Shown here one piece after another: positions 21,731 through 34,005 of a DNA stretch of 64,000 bases; positions within the stretch are counted from its first letter, which is position 1, and each line of letters opens with the position of its first letter. The DNA is from Diphasiastrum complanatum. Taxonomy: Eukaryota > Streptophyta > Lycopodiopsida > Lycopodiales > Lycopodiaceae. The stretch lies in the NCBI GenBank assembly GCA_029204225.1, contig CM055101.1:40091961-40155960 (forward strand). Reading direction: 5' to 3'. Position numbers and translations under genes: made by a program. The notes beneath the pieces are model-generated. The model was not told where the DNA came from and did not search any database. It saw only the letters and a program-made list of their open reading frames with translations.

Positions 21731-24700
21731 TGTTACATACCTATGTAAGTAGCAGTACTTCAGACCCCTGTTGGAACATTTAGTGTTGGGGACTAAATGG
21801 CAAGTTACCCTTAGAATTAAGTGTATGTGCCTTTGGATAAGGGCAGACAATTGACTATACCTTGGTCGGAGGTATGGAGTCACGTGACCCATGGATAAGG
21901 GTTACCCTTAGGATTAAGGATAGGTGTCTTAGATTAAGGTACTAGTGTCCTTGGTTAAGGGCAGGTAGGTGTCTATGCCTTGGATGGAGGTATGGAACCT
22001 AGAGAGGTGTTAGAAAGTCATTGGATGACTATTTTCTAAACCTTGGGCCTCAACCTTGAACCATATCACTTTAATGGTCTAGGGCCAAAGTATACATGCA
22101 CAACTTGGAGGCCAGCTTGTTATCTATCTTTGTATTTAAGAGTAGGGACACAGGTGGAGGAGAGATCCTTGGAGGCTTGCAGATCCTTACTTGCAGGTGG
22201 AGGCATCCTAGCTTGGAGTTGGAGAGCATCTTGGAGCTTGCAGGTTGCTTGGAGGACATTTAGAGGCTCTACCTTGGATTTGGAGGACTTCCTCACCTCT
22301 ACTTGTAAAAGTGGTATCAAGGCTAGACAAAGGATGGTAACCTTTCTAACCTTCTTCAAGTTCTATTAAGATCACCAACTGATTTTTTTTGGGGAAGATT
22401 ATTGGCTTTTCTAGTTGTAGGAAGCTTTGTAGTACCCAATGAATCTAGTTCTCTTTGGAAGAGAGTAGTGATGCTTATAGAATTGTTTAGGGGCTGATCA
22501 TGTTATAGAAGTTTAAAAGTAGGCTTTGGGTTTTTAAAAGTTCTGAAAAAAGATTTGTGGGATGGTTAGAGGAAGTCTTCCTCTACACACACGATTTTTT
22601 TTTTGCAAAAAGGTTGACTGTAGCTGTGTGTTTTGATCAAAACTAGTGTTTTTTTTTTTTTGCATAAATGAAGTGTTTGAAGTTCTGATTTTCATTTTGA
22701 AGTTTTGTTTTTCAAACCTGTAAATCTGAAAATCAGATCTGAAAAGTGAAGTTTTCATCCAAACTTCATTAGTTACACCTTTCTATCTCCTAGTTTCATG
22801 AAAATGGCAATGTAGGAATGGTAGTGTAACTTTGTGCATAAAACAAGTTTTGAAGTTCTGTTTTTTGTCATTATGAAGTTCTGATTTCCAGATATGTAAA
22901 TTTGAAAATCAGATCTGAAAATTGAAGTTTTCATAGAGCTTCATTAGTTTCCTAGACACTAGTTTCATGGATTTGGAGATCTAGAATAGTGAGAAATGTG
23001 AAATTTTTTGGTTTCTTTTGAAATGACAAATGGAAATGAAATTGGAATGGGGACTTTATGTAAACATTAGCTTGGATTAGTTAATTGAAGTTTGCATAAA
23101 GATTTGGTTTTCATTTTTGCTTTGGATCAAGGCAAATGTAGCTTGTTGTTGTTTTTCTCTTAAGCTTGGATTGAGCTTGCAAATAGTAGGCTTGGATTGA
23201 GCTTCCAAACAATAAGATTGAATGAGTAGAAGTAGATGTTTTTTATTTGCATTGGATGTAAGAATTGAAGCATTTCTATCATTCTAATTTGAGCACTTCT
23301 TGTTGTATTTGCATAATAGGAAAATGCACAAGCAACCCCAATGGATCAAACCAATGAAAACAGAAAAAGTGAGAAAAAATATTGTGTGACAATGGCATTG
23401 GGAATGAATTCCGCGTTTATGGATTATATTGTTCCTGATGTAGAATTTCACATCCAGGATTACTCTGAAAAACTAGAATTCCATGTTGTTACATTAGCTA
23501 ATGTGATATTGTTCTCGGGCAACAATGGCATTTTGATAAGAACAAGTCATTGAGAATTGATTTTGTTGAAAAATCTATCTTTTATGCATGAGAATTCTTT
23601 ATTTAAGATCAAGGCTAGTTTAAGTATTGACACTAAAAATGTTAACCCTTATTCTAAACAAGAACTTAATTCTATTATGAAGAATTCTGATTTTAAAGTT
23701 TATTTATGTTTTCATAATGATATCATTTGCTGCAATGATGAAGAACTTAACATAAATGCCATGAATATACCCAGTGAGAACACTACAAAATTTGAAGCCT
23801 ATAATGAACTTATGCAGGAATTCAATGATGTTTTTTAGACCTTCCTGTAGGTTTACCACCAGAAAGGACAGTTGATCATAAAATTGACCTAATACCTGGA
23901 GCAATTCCAATCACACAGCATCCTTATAGGATGAGTGCATCCGAAGAGGCTTAGGTAATTAGGCATTTACATGATTATCTGAAAAAGAGGTGGGTACAAC
24001 CTAGTAAGTCTCCTTGGGCATCACCAGCGGTTCTGGTTGCCAAGAAGGATGGGACTATAAGGTTTTGCGTCGACTATAAGAAATTGAACAAGGTAACCGT
24101 TAAGAATAGATACCCACTGTCGTGGATGGATGATCTAATAGACAATCTTAGTGGTATTGGGTACTTTACCAAGATATATCTAAGATCGAGCTACCATCAG
24201 ATACCGGGTTTTGAACTCGCTTTGGTCACTACGAATTTTTGGTGTTGTCTTTTGGTTTGACCAATGCACCGGCAACTTTCCAACAGATGATGAACGATTT
24301 GTTCAGGCCATATTTGGAAAGATTTGTAGTGGTATTCTTAGTTGATATCCTAGTGTTCAGTAAGACTTTGCTGGAACATAAAGAGCATTTTAGGATTGTC
24401 TTGGACATCTTAAGAAGGAAAAAGTTCTTTGCCAAGGAGTCTAAGCGTGACTTTTTTGGTAAGGAATTGTCCTACTTGGGGCATAAGATTTTCGAACGAG
24501 GAGTGGAGATTGAGGCCGATTGTATCCATAGGGTTATTGATTGGCCTATTCTCACCACAGTTTGGGAAATCAAGTCTTTTTTGGGTTTGTAGGATTTTTT
24601 CGTCGGCATATTCCCCAATTTGCTCGATTGGCATTTCCCCTTACCCAGGCCTTGAAAGGCTGTAAAAAGCTAAGCCGGAGGGCTAGGAGTCCACTAGTGG

Positions 24701-27028
24701 TGTGGATGGAGGATATGAATAATGGTTTTGAGTTGCTTAAGAAAAGTGTCACTTTGGCACCAATACTAGTCATTGGCAATCCTAATAAGGCTTTTGTGGT
24801 TAGGACCGATGCCAATGGTTATGCTATTGGAGCTGTTTTGATGCAGGATGGACATCCTATGGCTTATGAAAGCAAGAAACTCAATCCTGTTCAGTCTAGG
24901 TATTGTACCTATGAGAAGGAACTGCTTGCAATTGTTCATTCCTTGAAAATTTGAAGACATTATTTGTATGGAGCCAAATTTGAAGTTTTGACGGATCATC
25001 AGACTCTTCAATATTTCTGCGATGCTACATATTTAAAGGGGAGACAAGCTAGATGGGCTAAGCTGATGCAGATCTTTGACTTTTCTATACGTTATTGTAA
25101 AGGAAGTCAAAGTACTCTAACGGATGCTTTGAGTTGGTTACCGATTATTAATCAGTTGTGCCTTACAGTTATAGAACCGGGGTTGTTTTAGTCTCTTCAA
25201 GGACTATTGGCAACAAGTACTTTCGAAGGTCGATTCAGGTTTGCATCGAATCAGGAAAAGACTGAAACGAATTTTTTAATTCGAAACATGATTTTGTTTT
25301 GTAAAGGAAAGGTGTGTGTACCGGAGAATGACACTGTAAGAGTTTCATGATAGTCCATGCGCAGGACATTTGGGTATACAAAGAACACTTGACTTAAATT
25401 GAAGGCAATTTTGGTGGCCTAAGATGAAAAGTAAGGTAGAGGTCTATGTACTTTAATGTACTAAGTGCGTGTAAAAAGAAGCAGAGAGGCTAAAAGCTAG
25501 TGGCCTATTACATCCTTTAGATATTCCTATCTGAAAGTGGGAAAGTATATCTATGGATTTTGTGGTTAGGCTTCTATGTACAGGGAAGCGCCATGATTCA
25601 GTTTGGATAATTGTTGACAGACTTACGAAGTTTGCTCAATTTATCCCAAAGAAAACTAATGTTAAAGCTTCAAAACTAGCTCAACTGTTTGTTGAGAATC
25701 TTTTTCGACTGTATGGGCTACCTTGCAATATTGTCAGTGACCGTGACCCAAAATTCACTGGGAATTTTTGGCAAACAATATTTGAAAAGTTGGAAACAAC
25801 TTTAAGTATGAGTTCTACAGATCATCCAGAATCAGACGGTCAAACGGAAAGGACCAATCAGACGATGGAGGATATGCTTCGAGCATATGTGGGCCATCGA
25901 CAGTCTGATTGGGAATAATACCTTCCACTGGTGGAATTTGCATACAACAAAAACATTCAGCGACCGGATTCAGCCCTTTCATGCTTGTGTATGATTTTCA
26001 ACCTCGATCACCAATTAGTGTTGGCATGAAAAACCTACGGGTGCAAGCCGCAGCTGATTTCCTTACAAATATGCAAGAAATGTTACAGCTGACTAAAGAT
26101 AGCATAAGAAATACCCAAGATAGGGCAAGGCACTATGTTGATCTATCTCAAAAGCACAAGGTATTCATGGTCAACGACTGGGTGTTTTTGAGAGTCGCTA
26201 GTCACTATAAGTTTTTGAGAGTCCCTAGTCCCTAGTCACTATAGGGGCTTGAAAACTATTAAGTGTGCAAAGTTGGCGCCTAGGCATTGCGGTCCTTTTA
26301 AGGATATCCAAGTGATAAAAAAGGTTACATACAAACTAGACCTTCTAGTAACGTTGGAATTCATCCTGTTTTCCACGTTAGTAAGTTGGAACCCTCGTTG
26401 GGGGGTCCCTATGGAAGATCTAGTGAAACTTCTTTGTGATGAGTCCGTGAGTGGACCACCTGAACCCGAGGTGATTATTAATAGCCAGTAGAGGACTCTA
26501 CGGAGTAGAGCGCTTCAGAAAGTTTTATTCAGGTGGAAGGGCAAATCAAAAGAGGAGGATACCTGGGAAAAGGAGGCTGATCTCCAGAAGAATTTTCCAA
26601 ATTTTTTTCTAACAAGGAAAAATTTAAGTTTAGGGGGAAGGAATGCTACATACCTATGTAACTAGCAGTACTTCAGAGACCTATTGGTCCATTTAGTGTT
26701 GGGGGCTAAATGGCAAGTTACCCTTGGATAAGAGTTACCCTTATATTTAAGGGTATGTGCCTTTGGATAAGGGCAGACAAGTGACTATACCTTGGTCGGA
26801 GGTATGGAGTCACGTGACCCTTGGATAAGGGGTACCCTTAGGATTAAGGGTAGGCATCTTAGATTAAGGTACTAGTGTCCTTGGTTAAGGGTAGGTAGGT
26901 GTCTATGCCTTGGATGGAGGTATGGAACCTAGAGAAGTGTTAGAAAGTCATTGGATGACTATTTCTCTAAACCTTGGGCCTCAACCTTGAACCATATCAC
27001 TTTAATGGTCTAGGACCAAAGTATACAT
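21731..27028 (+). mobile_element. Ty3/gypsy chromovirus, decayed, inserted into a copia integrase/RT region
   Basis: The 5' LTR (21731 to about 22308) starts TGTTACATACC. The 3' LTR (26644-27028) starts TGCTACATACC after a purine tract TTTAGGGGGAAGGAA, and is cut short after about 385 bp. The primer site TGGTATCAAGGC is at 22312-22323. Protein landmarks in order, in shifting frames: a protease/gag-end segment (23341-23838), RT start WASPAVLVAKKDGTIRF (about 24015-24065), RT palm, RNase H (24541-25191: FVVRTDANGYAIGAVLMQDG, YEKELLAIVHSL), integrase (25553-25918: VSDRDPKFTGNFW, TDHPESDGQTERTNQ), and a C-terminal chromodomain (VLFRWKGKSKEEDTWE, about 26520-26570). The RT metal-binding motif reads FLVDILVFS instead of FLDDILVFS, so the first Asp is lost. 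A leader of about 1 kb lies between the primer site and the first coding segment; most of gag is missing or unrecognisable. Confidence 0.88.
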
Positions 27029-27390
27029 GGGCATTGGGACCTAGTAGGAGGGCGCACTTCCAATGGGTCCAATGAGTTCCCAACTCCCACAAGAAAGACA
27101 TTCAAAGAGTCATAGGTTATGGACGGAGTCTCTTGACCTTCCATAAGCCTATGGAGGTTCTTTAAAGAACCTAGGCTTCTCTCTCTCTCATTGGATGGGA
27201 TTGGAACTCCATAGTGCACTGGAGGGGTCCATGGGCCATCTATATGAGGGTAGTAGGGTGTTGGGGGAGGAGATAGGTATGGCATGAAAAATTGCAAATC
27301 CATAGACTCACCTATGGACCCATGATTCAAATTGTCAAAGGATATGTGCCCGAAAATTGATGCAGAGAAGAAAGAAATGTGCAAATACCC
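27029..27390. other. Unassigned junction sequence
   Basis: The region begins exactly where the gypsy 3' LTR stops matching. The minus strand is open from 27384 to 27010 (Pro-rich: SPPPTPYYPHIDGPWTPP), but the frame runs into LTR sequence and matches no family I know. Confidence 0.35.
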
Positions 27391-27590
27391 CTATCAATCG
27401 ATAGTTGGTCATGTATGTCATGGTCTGCACCAGACCTGATCTAGCATTTACAGTCAACACATTATCACAGTTTATGTCAAATCCCGGCCTACCTCACTGG
27501 AAGGCTCTACTTAAAGTACTAAGATATATTCAAGCCACTAAGCACTATGCTTTGTGTTTTAGTGGGTCACGTCTTGATCACTACTGAAAA
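27391..27590 (+). pseudogene. Copia RT/RNase H boundary fragment
   Basis: YPYQSIVG, then after a frameshift VCTRPDLAFTVNTLSQFM and HWKALLKVLRYIQATKHYAL. This is the conserved copia segment between RT and RNase H. It ends at ...GSRLDHY and passes straight into the dispersed repeat at 27610. Confidence 0.85.
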
Positions 27591-27609
27591 TAGTAAACTG
27601 ACTAACTGT

Positions 27610-28290
27610 ACAATTATTACAGTATCACATTTGAAGCTTATAATAATGAATCAAAGCAAAACTGGTTTTTAACTCCCCCTTATGCTTAAACGTGATAAGA
27701 GTGAAAAACAATAATTTATAGCAACGTCTGGAGTGTCCAAACGATGTTATGCATGTCCATGCTACCCTGTACTTGACTCACACTCAAGCACACCAACAAA
27801 CCACCAGGTTTGACTCACAAAGTATCATGCAAACACAATGCTCATATAGAGAGTACCATACTCTCGACCAACTGACTTGTCTCCAATCCAACTTGAAACA
27901 CAAGTGGACCACATGAGCGACATGGCTCAAACTGAGGAAATCCCACTGCTGCTATGAGACTTACATCCTCCATCTAGCTAGGCTGACATCCTATCAGACA
28001 CTTACAAGCACAAGCCTGTACAGCTAACATAAATGAGCGACTGAGGCTCAACCTGAGGAGATCTTACTGCCACCAAAGATTGTACCCTTACCAGATAGAC
28101 AACTAGTAGACAATGACAAGTCAATGAGCATCAAATGATTACTTTGTGTCTAATGTAGCAAATGCACAATCACATCAAACTCCGACTTAGTCTAGACTCC
28201 CGTGATAAGGTAACATGCAAGCACACATTCATGCAAACCAACACGAATACATCAAATACATGACCAGGCTTGCGCAAACTGTGGTATCCT
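27610..28290. repeat. Dispersed repeat, copy 2 (partner 10230-10930)
   Basis: Same orientation as copy 1 and roughly 85% identical by eye over 680 bp. Small insertions distinguish the two, such as an extra segment near 27800. It lacks the 280-bp LTR found beside copy 1. Confidence 0.85.
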
Positions 28291-30369
28291 GTCGTACCAG
28301 CAACTGTCACCTGTAGATCTGCTGCAACACCACTGGTCACCAAATTAGGTCCCTGACCATGGCCTGCACCTGTAACCAAGATGCCCTCACATCCAAGCAT
28401 ATCCAACTGTCCAATACGCCCTGAAAGCTGATCCCCATCCATTCCCCATGCTCCAAGCACAAGAGTCTACCAAGGACTCAATGAATGAATGTACGCAAAA
28501 CTCACCATAGGCTATACTTGAGTAGCTCGCCCATCTCCTAGAGATATTGATGATGATTTGCCTCTCCTACATCTCATGCAGGCTCAACTTCCCATGCTTG
28601 ATGTTGCCAACTCTGATTTGACCACTACATAGGCCTCTCACCAAGGAGCCTATCATGATGCACCACCTGGAGAAGATTGTCCACACATCAAATGACATGT
28701 CATACCTGAGCAACTGTAGCATCTCCTTGAGTGCCACCCCAATGGACTCATCATCCACATACTATGCTCACCTGATGTCTTCCATCATGGTCACCATCCT
28801 GCTAAGCAAGCCAATCTCCATAGTATCACCTGTTTCACCTGGCTCCTAGCATATGCTCGCTCTCCCTGGCTATGTGCCACCCGACACCATGCCAATGCAA
28901 GCATATCCCTGAGTCGCCACTCATGGGATCCCGAGACCACTGTCTCCCTGATCGTACTGAGGTATATGGGTTTGAGTGACTTCCCCTAGGCTTCTCCCTG
29001 ATCTCACCACCTGTGAATCTGAACCACACAGATTCCAACACCTGTACCAAGCCTAGACTCCTTCAAATGCAGCCAAATGCATGAAATATATAGATAGCTT
29101 ATCCATGCCTGTGATGGTAGATGCCTCTCCATCGATGTCAATGCCAATGAATGGCCCCCTGTTGTAATGCCAACCTGTACCCCAAATGAGCACACCATGA
29201 AGTCCTCGCCATTAGTGTCCCCTGTAGTAGATCACTAGCAAAACACTCACCTCCGATCACACCCAACCGTGCGATCTCTATTAGCTCTCCAACCTAATGC
29301 TGGCTCCCAAAGCTTCACGCTTTGTCAATTTGCATTTGCAGCATCCTGATTCCATCATGAATTGCCCTGTAAGTCCTGTCCATCAAATGACTTGAGTCCA
29401 ATCTGAAATGTTGTCCCTTGATGATCATCCCATGTCATCCTACAGTGCTATCCCTATCCCAATGTCATCCCTGATCACAAAGATCTGAGCATTTACCCTG
29501 TAGTGCCCACCTGTATTCCCCAAACTGCTCATGTGAATGGTTCCAAACCACTCCCTGAGAATACATTGAGATGTAAACTCCAAAGCCACCATCCAGTCCC
29601 TCACATTACTGTGCATGCCAATATCCCTCCAAGTGAATCTGTGAGATCGTCCATGGCCCAAACCAAATGATCTACACCCTACTATTACTGGAATTTGTAT
29701 CCCTGATGCAATCACGATATGACAAATTGACATGACTCACCCATAATAGGTAGTTGAAGTGTATCTTCTCGATGACAATCCTGATACACTGCTCCACAAC
29801 TATAATGACTTGATCAAAATTGACTTACTGACTGCAAAACCGCAAAATCATCACACTTACCACTCACCAAAAGTCTCCAAAGTGTGATTATTGACCCGTT
29901 CTTCATCCTCTACATGTCCCACACACAACTCGTCCAATGCAAGCTCGCTATCTTGCCCAATGGCTTCCAACTGGCACCACCTCGCACTTCCATCACTTGT
30001 GACTGCCAAAATATGCAAGCTAGCCCATATTTCTCTCTGAAAGAGAAATTTCCAAGATATAGATGTGTGTGTCAATGCAGCTATCACCTGACTCAACAAT
30101 GCCACTGCCGATCAATACCTGTGAGAGTGTTCCTCCAAAATGCCACTTGACATTGGTTGGTTCAAACCCCAAGAGTTGAACCTGATCACAAGAAATTTTC
30201 ATCCATAACCGACATACCATTCCTACCTCTCACTTGCGATTGCTTGTCCTGTCAAAATTGTTGCCAATGATGAGTAGTCGTGCCGCCAAACCTGCTTTCT
30301 CCACACAATTCCGCTACCATTCGTCCCCATACTGCATTCACCGCTTCTAAACACCTTGTTACCCTATCA
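28291..30369. other. Unassigned, probably internal DNA of a large non-autonomous LTR element
   Basis: About 2 kb with higher GC than its surroundings and many medium-length minus-strand frames, none with a motif I recognise. It continues from the dispersed repeat, so it may be the internal region of the same element family. No LTR pair was found. Confidence 0.35.
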
Positions 30370-30384
30370 AAAGTAAGAATCAAC

Positions 30385-30447
30385 TATCTTGTAAAATTAA
30401 AGCTTTGAGAAGTGATAATGGAGGTAAATACATCTCCACAAAGTAAT
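30385..30447 (+). pseudogene. Copia integrase scrap
   Basis: The frame KIKALRSDNGGKYISTK ends in a stop. It is the second-Asp motif of a copia integrase, close to IKALRSDNGGEYIS of the copia element at 31.4-37.1 kb. Nothing else of that element is attached. Confidence 0.7.
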
Positions 30448-31381
30448 GCCTCATTGTACCGCCCTGTAGCAGGTTTCACCAGCCAAAAATTGCTCCAAAT
30501 TTGGCCCTATGGTACCCAAATGGCGAATGTAGCCCATCACTAGGTCATCCGCCTTCGCTCGATGGAATGGTGATGAAAACACCCCGAAACGCCTTTCTCC
30601 CTGTCTGTGACATCGCTCTGTCCGCTAGCTCTAAACAGCCAGTTTCAAGGGACCCAAAGATGGCCAAAAAAGGTGCCCTCTAGCCAAGGTTAGGTCCAAA
30701 ACCAAAAATAGCTTGCAGTTTGAATTTTATCTTCATTTTGAAGATTTCTAATGAAGTGAAGTCCAATTTGGACTTCGAGTCCCTTCAGGTCCTTTCATGT
30801 GAAAATTTTCAATGAGGAATTTTCACCTTTGGCCTTCAACACTTCATGGGTTCTCTTCATCCATATCCAACGACCACTTTCCATTCGACGGCCCAGGATG
30901 GATTCTCCAACACGCGTTCTAGATCATCAATCCTCCGAAGTTCGATCCAATAGCTAGCTTCGATTTGACGAGCCCAAAGTTGTTCCTCCATCCACTGGCC
31001 TCTTCAAAACACTATGGATCTATTAGAGCTGGCCGCGCACGAGCTCCACGAGCTCTCCTCCACCTCTCTCTCTCTCTCTCTTCATGCTTCAACTATGGCT
31101 TTTTCCTTCTGCTCCAGCAATGGCCTCCTCCATACTCTCTCCCTGATCCACGACCCACAGTGGCTGCTTGACAGCTAGGTCGCGTTGATATGGCGCTTGG
31201 CTTTTCACTCTGTAAACCCCGGTTTAGCAAGCTTTCATAACTTTGGAAAAATGGGAATTGCTCCTTCTGTGCTTATTGGCTAACCACATCCTCTTAGGAT
31301 TAGCTTTTGGCCTTAGTAGAACCTTCTTGGATAGCAATTTATAGTGTCCAATTTTGTTAAAAATGGAGAAAGATCCGCGAC
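30448..31381. other. Unassigned DNA left of the copia 5' LTR
   Basis: Contains a short (CT)n run near 31063-31082 and no conserved frame. Confidence 0.4.
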
Positions 31382-31661
31382 TTAGCGAAGACCTTCGCGT
31401 TTTTCACATTTTTCGAAAGACAATTTTTTGTTCGTCTTAAAGGCTACATACTTGCTCTAACCGTTTAGCAAGTAAATTTTTGGGAGACTATCTCTGGATG
31501 GATGCCAACACATCACAACCAACTGTATGATGCATTTGATGACCTAATTAGTTGTCCTACTATTAAACATTGCCGCATTCGCTTAGTATAAATAGCTACT
31601 CATATTTCTACATTTTATATAGCATTGATACGAACAAGAGATCAGCAAGTATTAAATAGTT

Positions 31662-31797
<136 letters not shown>

Positions 31798-34005
31798 CCT
31801 GCGAGCTTGGACCCTCGAGCATTCTAGATCACTTCTTTAGAGTTGATTAGAGATTGCTATTGCGCTCACTACTTATTAGCATTGCGCTTAATTTAGACTA
31901 TTATTTAGTTGCTCAGAGATAGCTTAGAGTACGCAGCTTCGATCCGCAAACTTGTTGTACTCATTTACATCTGTTTCGTTTCATACTAAATCAATGCTAT
32001 TCTTTTTATTGCGTTCAAGTTTGTCTCAGAATGTATGCGTTTATGTAGTTCTTCACGACAAATTATTTGTCTGATAATTCAATGCTAAATGTTTGGCTAC
32101 GTAATCACTGTAGTACTGATGATTTCAATGTTAGTTACTATAGATCGAACGTGTTTTTTTATCACTACTATTTTGTTCGAAATTGATAGGCGTAGTCATG
32201 CATAGAAGAAGGGGAAGATAGTTTATTCCGCTGTGCACGATAAGTTTATATTCTTGTCATTTAAATTCTTTTTTATTCGACCTATCTTTTACACACCTCT
32301 TTCCAATATGGTATCAGAGCGTTGATTCTTTGAGGCCTAGTACTCTATTAGAGCGCAAGCTCTTATACTTGATATCTTTTGTGATATCAAATTATTCTTC
32401 AGTTCGAATTCAGATGGAATCTCAAAGTAAAGTCGATCTTATCGCAGACAAGCTGAATGGATCCAATTATCATTTATGGAAATTTAAAGAATCTTGCTAA
32501 TCGCCAACGAGTTGTGGGATGTTGGTACAGGTATTGAAGTAAAGCTTGAAGACGACACATAAGACTTGAGATGAAAATTGAAGGATGGTCAAGCTTTTGC
32601 GCTTATTAACCTCAATATATCAGATACTCAGTTGGCCACGTAGCTGAAGCCAAAACTTTGAAAGAAGTTTGGGACATCCAAATAATGATTCTCTTCAGAA
32701 TCGTATTAACCAGTTTAAGAGTATCTTGCAACAGATGGCCGCTGTCGGATCAGTCATAGATGATCAAGACGCAATTATGACATTGCTTTCAAGCCTGCCC
32801 ACTACGTATGAGAACTGGGTGATGATCATCACGACACACTCAAATTTAGCTCTTACCAGAGTTATCACTATGTTGCTGCAAGAAGATAATCGAAGAAGTC
32901 AAGACACTTCGTCTACCTCTCCATCTCATGCTCTATATGTCAATAAGGGCTCGAAATGAAAGAAGTAGAAAAGCTCCAAGTAGTCTACATCGAATCATAA
33001 ACAGACTCAAAGTCAAGAACAATCATCGAATCTACATTCGTCGAAGAAGATGATGTTTTGCAGGTATTGCAAGCGCAATAACCATGAGATCCAGGATTGC
33101 CAAATTTTCAAAGCAAAGAATGCAGCCAAGCAACTTGATCAACATGCAAATATAGTTACGTTGAAATGGACGAAGGCGCTTTTATGGTCAAAGACAAATA
33201 CGCGAATTCAGATGATTCGTGATTTTTGTATTCTGGAGCTACTCAACATATGACCAATCATTGTGAGATTTTTCATTCCTATACGCCTTACAAGACAAAG
33301 AAGTATGTTCATCTTGGTGATGATAGCACTCACACTATCAAAGGTGAAGGTACTGTAAGATTAAGATTCTAGCATGATCAATTCAAACTATTGTCAAAAG
33401 TCTTGTATGTTCCTAAGCTCTCTACAAATTTGTTATTAGTAAGTAGAATTACAGATTTAGGTCATAAGGTGGAGTTTGAGTGAAATCAATGCAAAATTAT
33501 CGATAAGAGTAATGAGATCTTTGCACTCGGCAAGACACATGAATACTTATATAGATTGGCACATTGTTATTCTGACTCTAGTCAAGCCTTGAAAACTTAT
33601 GTTCTTGTCAATAAAGCATTAATATGACATCATCGCTTAGGACACTTGAATTATGCATCTGTTTCGAACATGTTCAGACAACCCCTAGCACTTGATCTCG
33701 ACTATCCTTTTGATAAAGTTGATCTCCATGTTTGTCATAGCTGCATCCTTGGAGAGCAGACTAGGATTTCATTTAGATCGAGTCATAGGCCTGCAACAAA
33801 AGGTCTATTAGATGTTGTTCATTCAGATATATGTGGACCTATGCAAACTCCGTCATTACAAGATGCAAAGTATTTCATTACCTTTATTGACTAATTCTCC
33901 AAAAGAACAGTTGTTTACTTCATCAAGCAGTTTTTAGAAGCTTTCATCAAGTTTAGACAATTCAAAGAGCATGCAGAAAATCAAACTGATAAACGAATCA
34001 AAGCA

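Noticed and set aside
27010..27384. Pro-rich 124-codon minus-strand ORF
   Set aside because: It overlaps the end of a gypsy LTR and the transposon junction, and has no family motif.
27391..27590. Continuation of the copia element that is interrupted at 21730
   Set aside because: The whole intervening RT (about 1.5 kb) is missing and the two parts cannot be shown to belong to the same copy.
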